Translations under genes and position numbers: made by a program
The notes under the pieces: generated by a model
What the model saw: the letters and a program-made list of their open reading frames with translations, nothing else
Told to the model about the DNA's origin: nothing
Database searches by the model: none
Part shown: in pieces, positions 62,405-64,000 of the stretch
Position numbering within the stretch: the first letter of the stretch is position 1
Layout of the letters: every line of letters begins with the position of its first letter
From: Neoroseomonas lacus
GTDB lineage: Bacteria; Pseudomonadota; Alphaproteobacteria; Acetobacterales; Acetobacteraceae
DNA: 64,000 bases
NCBI RefSeq assembly: GCF_014644535.1
Contig: NZ_BMKW01000004.1
Span: forward strand, 310,001-374,000
Direction: 5' to 3'

Positions 62405-63289
62405 CTACGACTTCGCCGCGATGATCGACCCGCTGAGGCTCTCCGGGATGCGCCGCTTCCACGCCCCGGCGTCAACCTGTGTGACGAAGTCCAGCACCGC
62501 GCGGTTGAAGGCGTCCGGGTGCTCCAGGTTCATGGTGTGACCGGATTTCGGCATCACCAGCAATGCGCTGGTCGGGATGGTGCGCTTCAGATACAGCGCC
62601 GGTTCCAGCGTGGGGTCGTCCTCGTCGCCGGCGATGATCAGCGTCGGCGTGGTATAGGCGGCGAAGCCGTCGGCCAGGTCGAACAGCGAGGGGCGTTCGC
62701 GCTGCACGCCCTGCATGGTCAGTGCCGAACCTTCGGTGGAATGCTCGCACAGTTGCGCCTGGAATTCGGCATAGCCGCGCGGGTCGGTTTCCTCGAATAC
62801 CAGGCGGGTCGGGCCGCGGCTGTAGGTCTTGCCGAATTCCGCCATCGTCTCGGCACGGATGCGCGCGATGGCGGCATCGGTCTCGGCGCGGAACTGGTCG
62901 CGCTTGCCCGGCGCGGCGCCATAGCCGACGCCCGCCGCGACCAGACTGCGCGCCAGCCCCGGATGCCGCAGCCCCAGATGCAGCGTCGCGAAGGCGCCCA
63001 TCGACAGCCCGACGACATGCGCGGGTGCGAGGCCAAGCGCCTTGATCACCGCCGCGATGTCATCCGTCGCCAGGTCCTGCGAATACGCCTTTGGGTCCGA
63101 CGGCACCGCTGAGGGCGGATAGCCCCGCGCATTGAAGGCGACGCAGCGGTAGCGGCGAGCAAAGAAGCGCATCTGCGGCTCCCAGGACCGCGCATCGCCG
63201 GCGAATTCATGCACGAAGACCATTGGGGTACCGGACCCGGCCTCCTCGTAGTGGAGGTCCACGCCATCATCGGTCCGGATCGTCGGCAT
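62405..63289 (-). CDS. Alpha/beta hydrolase, 3-oxoadipate enol-lactonase-like
   Basis: A 294-residue alpha/beta hydrolase. VFVHEFAGDARSWEPQM, VGLSMGAFATLHLGLRHP (GxSxG), LIIAGDEDDPTLEP and KSGHTMNLEHP give the oxyanion hole, nucleophile, acid and His. It is closely similar over its length to the hydrolase at 14823-15704. Start ATG at 63289 follows GGAGAATGCTC. It lies divergent from the Rrf2 gene. Confidence 0.9.
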   Translation of the reverse strand: MPTIRTDDGVDLHYEEAGSGTPMVFVHEFAGDARSWEPQMRFFARRYRCVAFNARGYPPSAVPSDPKAYSQDLATDDIAAVIKALGLAPAHVVGLSMGAFATLHLGLRHPGLARSLVAAGVGYGAAPGKRDQFRAETDAAIARIRAETMAEFGKTYSRGPTRLVFEETDPRGYAEFQAQLCEHSTEGSALTMQGVQRERPSLFDLADGFAAYTTPTLIIAGDEDDPTLEPALYLKRTIPTSALLVMPKSGHTMNLEHPDAFNRAVLDFVTQVDAGAWKRRIPESLSGSIIAAKS

Positions 63290-63421
63290 CGAGCATTCTC
63301 CTGCGATTGCGGCGGCAGGATGGGGGTGCCGCGCGGATGCGTCCAGACGCCTTGACTTCGGCGAGTCCCGAGCGCATCTGAAACCGTACCAAATGGGTCC
63401 TGTTTCAGGAGGGCAACGGCC

Positions 63422-63892
63422 GTGTTGCGGCTGTCAAAACTCACCGATTATGCCGTGGTCGTGCTGACTAGGCTGGAGGAAGCCGAGGATGGCGGCGTGC
63501 TGACCGCCCCGGTTCTCGCTGCCGCCACCGGCCTTGGCGAACCCACGGTCTCCAAGGTTCTCAAGACCCTGGCCCATGCCGGCTTGGTCGAGGGCCGGCG
63601 CGGGGCGTCGGGCGGCTACCGCCTGACCCGCCCTTTGGCCGAGATGCCATTGACCGACGTGATCGCGGCGATAGATGGACCCATCGCGCTCACCGCCTGC
63701 GTGGACAATGCCGCCGGGTTTTGCGATGCGGAGGCGCGCTGCCCCGTGCGCGGCCGGTGGGACCCCGTGAATGATGCCATCCGCCGCGCGCTGTCGGGCA
63801 TTTCCATGGCTGACCTTGCCGGCGTGCCGGCCATCGTGCCGCATCCCGAGTTTGTCCCTGCACCGCGCCTGACGCCCATAGCCGCCGAGTAG
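63422..63892 (+). CDS. Rrf2-family regulator of the SUF iron-sulfur system
   Basis: A 156-residue Rrf2 regulator. The HTH (LTAPVLAAATGLGEPTVSKV) is followed by GRRGASGGYRLTRPLAEM and the cluster Cys at 93, 101 and 107 (LTACVDNAAGFCDAEARCPV), as in IscR/SUF regulators. It likely binds an iron-sulfur cluster and controls the suf operon that starts 14 bp downstream. A GTG start at 63422 follows AGGAGGG. Confidence 0.92.
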   Translation: MLRLSKLTDYAVVVLTRLEEAEDGGVLTAPVLAAATGLGEPTVSKVLKTLAHAGLVEGRRGASGGYRLTRPLAEMPLTDVIAAIDGPIALTACVDNAAGFCDAEARCPVRGRWDPVNDAIRRALSGISMADLAGVPAIVPHPEFVPAPRLTPIAAE

Positions 63893-63906
63893 GACGGAGA
63901 AGACCA

Positions 63907-64000
63907 ATGCCTGCCGTCACCGAGACCATCGAGACCGTCCAGTCGATGACGGAGTCCACCTACAAGTGGGGCTTCGAGACTGACATCGAGATGGAGTTCG
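63907..64000 (+). CDS. sufB: SUF scaffold protein SufB (partial, N-terminus only)
   Basis: Thirty-one residues are seen, MPAVTETIETVQSMTES followed by YKWGFETDIEMEF, matching the conserved SufB start TYKYGF.TDIE. SufB with SufC and SufD assembles iron-sulfur clusters. The ATG follows GGACGGAGAAGACCA and lies 14 bp after the Rrf2 gene; the rest runs past the window. Confidence 0.88.
   Translation, partial: MPAVTETIETVQSMTESTYKWGFETDIEMEF

Noticed and set aside
62302-62424. 40-codon plus-strand reading with a GGAGAG site
   Set aside because: Basic, repetitive composition in a GC-rich gap, overlaps the hydrolase 3' end and matches no family I know.
63352-63420. TTGACT and CCAAATGG before the Rrf2 gene as promoter and operator
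   Set aside because: The -10 position is poor and the palindrome too short to claim; the Rrf2 gene and sufB are listed without it.

Overview
The window is GC-rich throughout, has dense short-spaced operons with many 4-bp ATGA/GTGA overlaps and uses GTG and TTG starts freely. The gene content (solute receptors of the tripartite tricarboxylate 'Bug' type without their transporter subunits, a 41-residue L36 of the alphaproteobacterial kind, an Rrf2-sufB arrangement, an FnrL-like regulator) suggests an environmental alphaproteobacterium, most likely Acetobacteraceae (Roseomonas-like). This assignment is inference from gene content and style; there is no rRNA or other decisive marker.

Layout. 1-6.6 kb: a partial sixA, an odd SDR next to an iron-sulfur photolyase/cryptochrome, a creatininase-family amidase, a hemolysin III homologue, a metallophosphoesterase and a class I CPD photolyase. 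6.7-19 kb: two divergent gene sets around a GntR/FCD regulator. Leftward are a ThiY/SsuA-like ABC importer, a class II aldolase-fold protein and a flavin monooxygenase. Rightward are an SDR, an aminotransferase, an alpha/beta hydrolase, an M20 N-carbamoylase/ureidase-type hydrolase, a bicupin and a Bug receptor flanked by two copies of a 150-160 bp repeat. Together they look like one uptake and degradation pathway for a nitrogen-containing, perhaps heterocyclic, compound. 19-25.5 kb: a beta-CASP nuclease, an SDR, an FNR-type and an OxyR-type redox regulator, a DUF533 protein and an acyl-CoA dehydrogenase.

25.6-29.4 kb: a two-gene Gabija-type anti-phage system (gajA-gajB) with visibly lower GC, set between a strong terminator and rpmJ. 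This is the clearest accessory island; no integrase is visible. 29.9-39.8 kb: rpmJ, glcD and glcE without glcF, a tartrate/malate-type dehydrogenase, dodecin, a racemase, two sulfite-exporter-family permeases and an esterase. 39.8-46.4 kb: an AMP-forming acyl-CoA ligase and a TetR-controlled RND efflux pair.

46.5-64 kb: a rhodanese, a DUF3237 protein, a second Bug receptor, a polar amino-acid ABC importer split by an opposite-strand gene, a NUDIX hydrolase, a nitroreductase, an NDP-forming acyl-CoA synthetase, an SDR of the MFE-2 type, a taurine/nitrate-type ABC importer leading into cyclopropane fatty acid synthase and a GNAT acetyltransferase, an alpha/beta hydrolase paralogous to the one at 14.8 kb, and the start of a suf operon (Rrf2 regulator, partial sufB). 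No tRNA, rRNA, CRISPR array or insertion-sequence transposase was seen.
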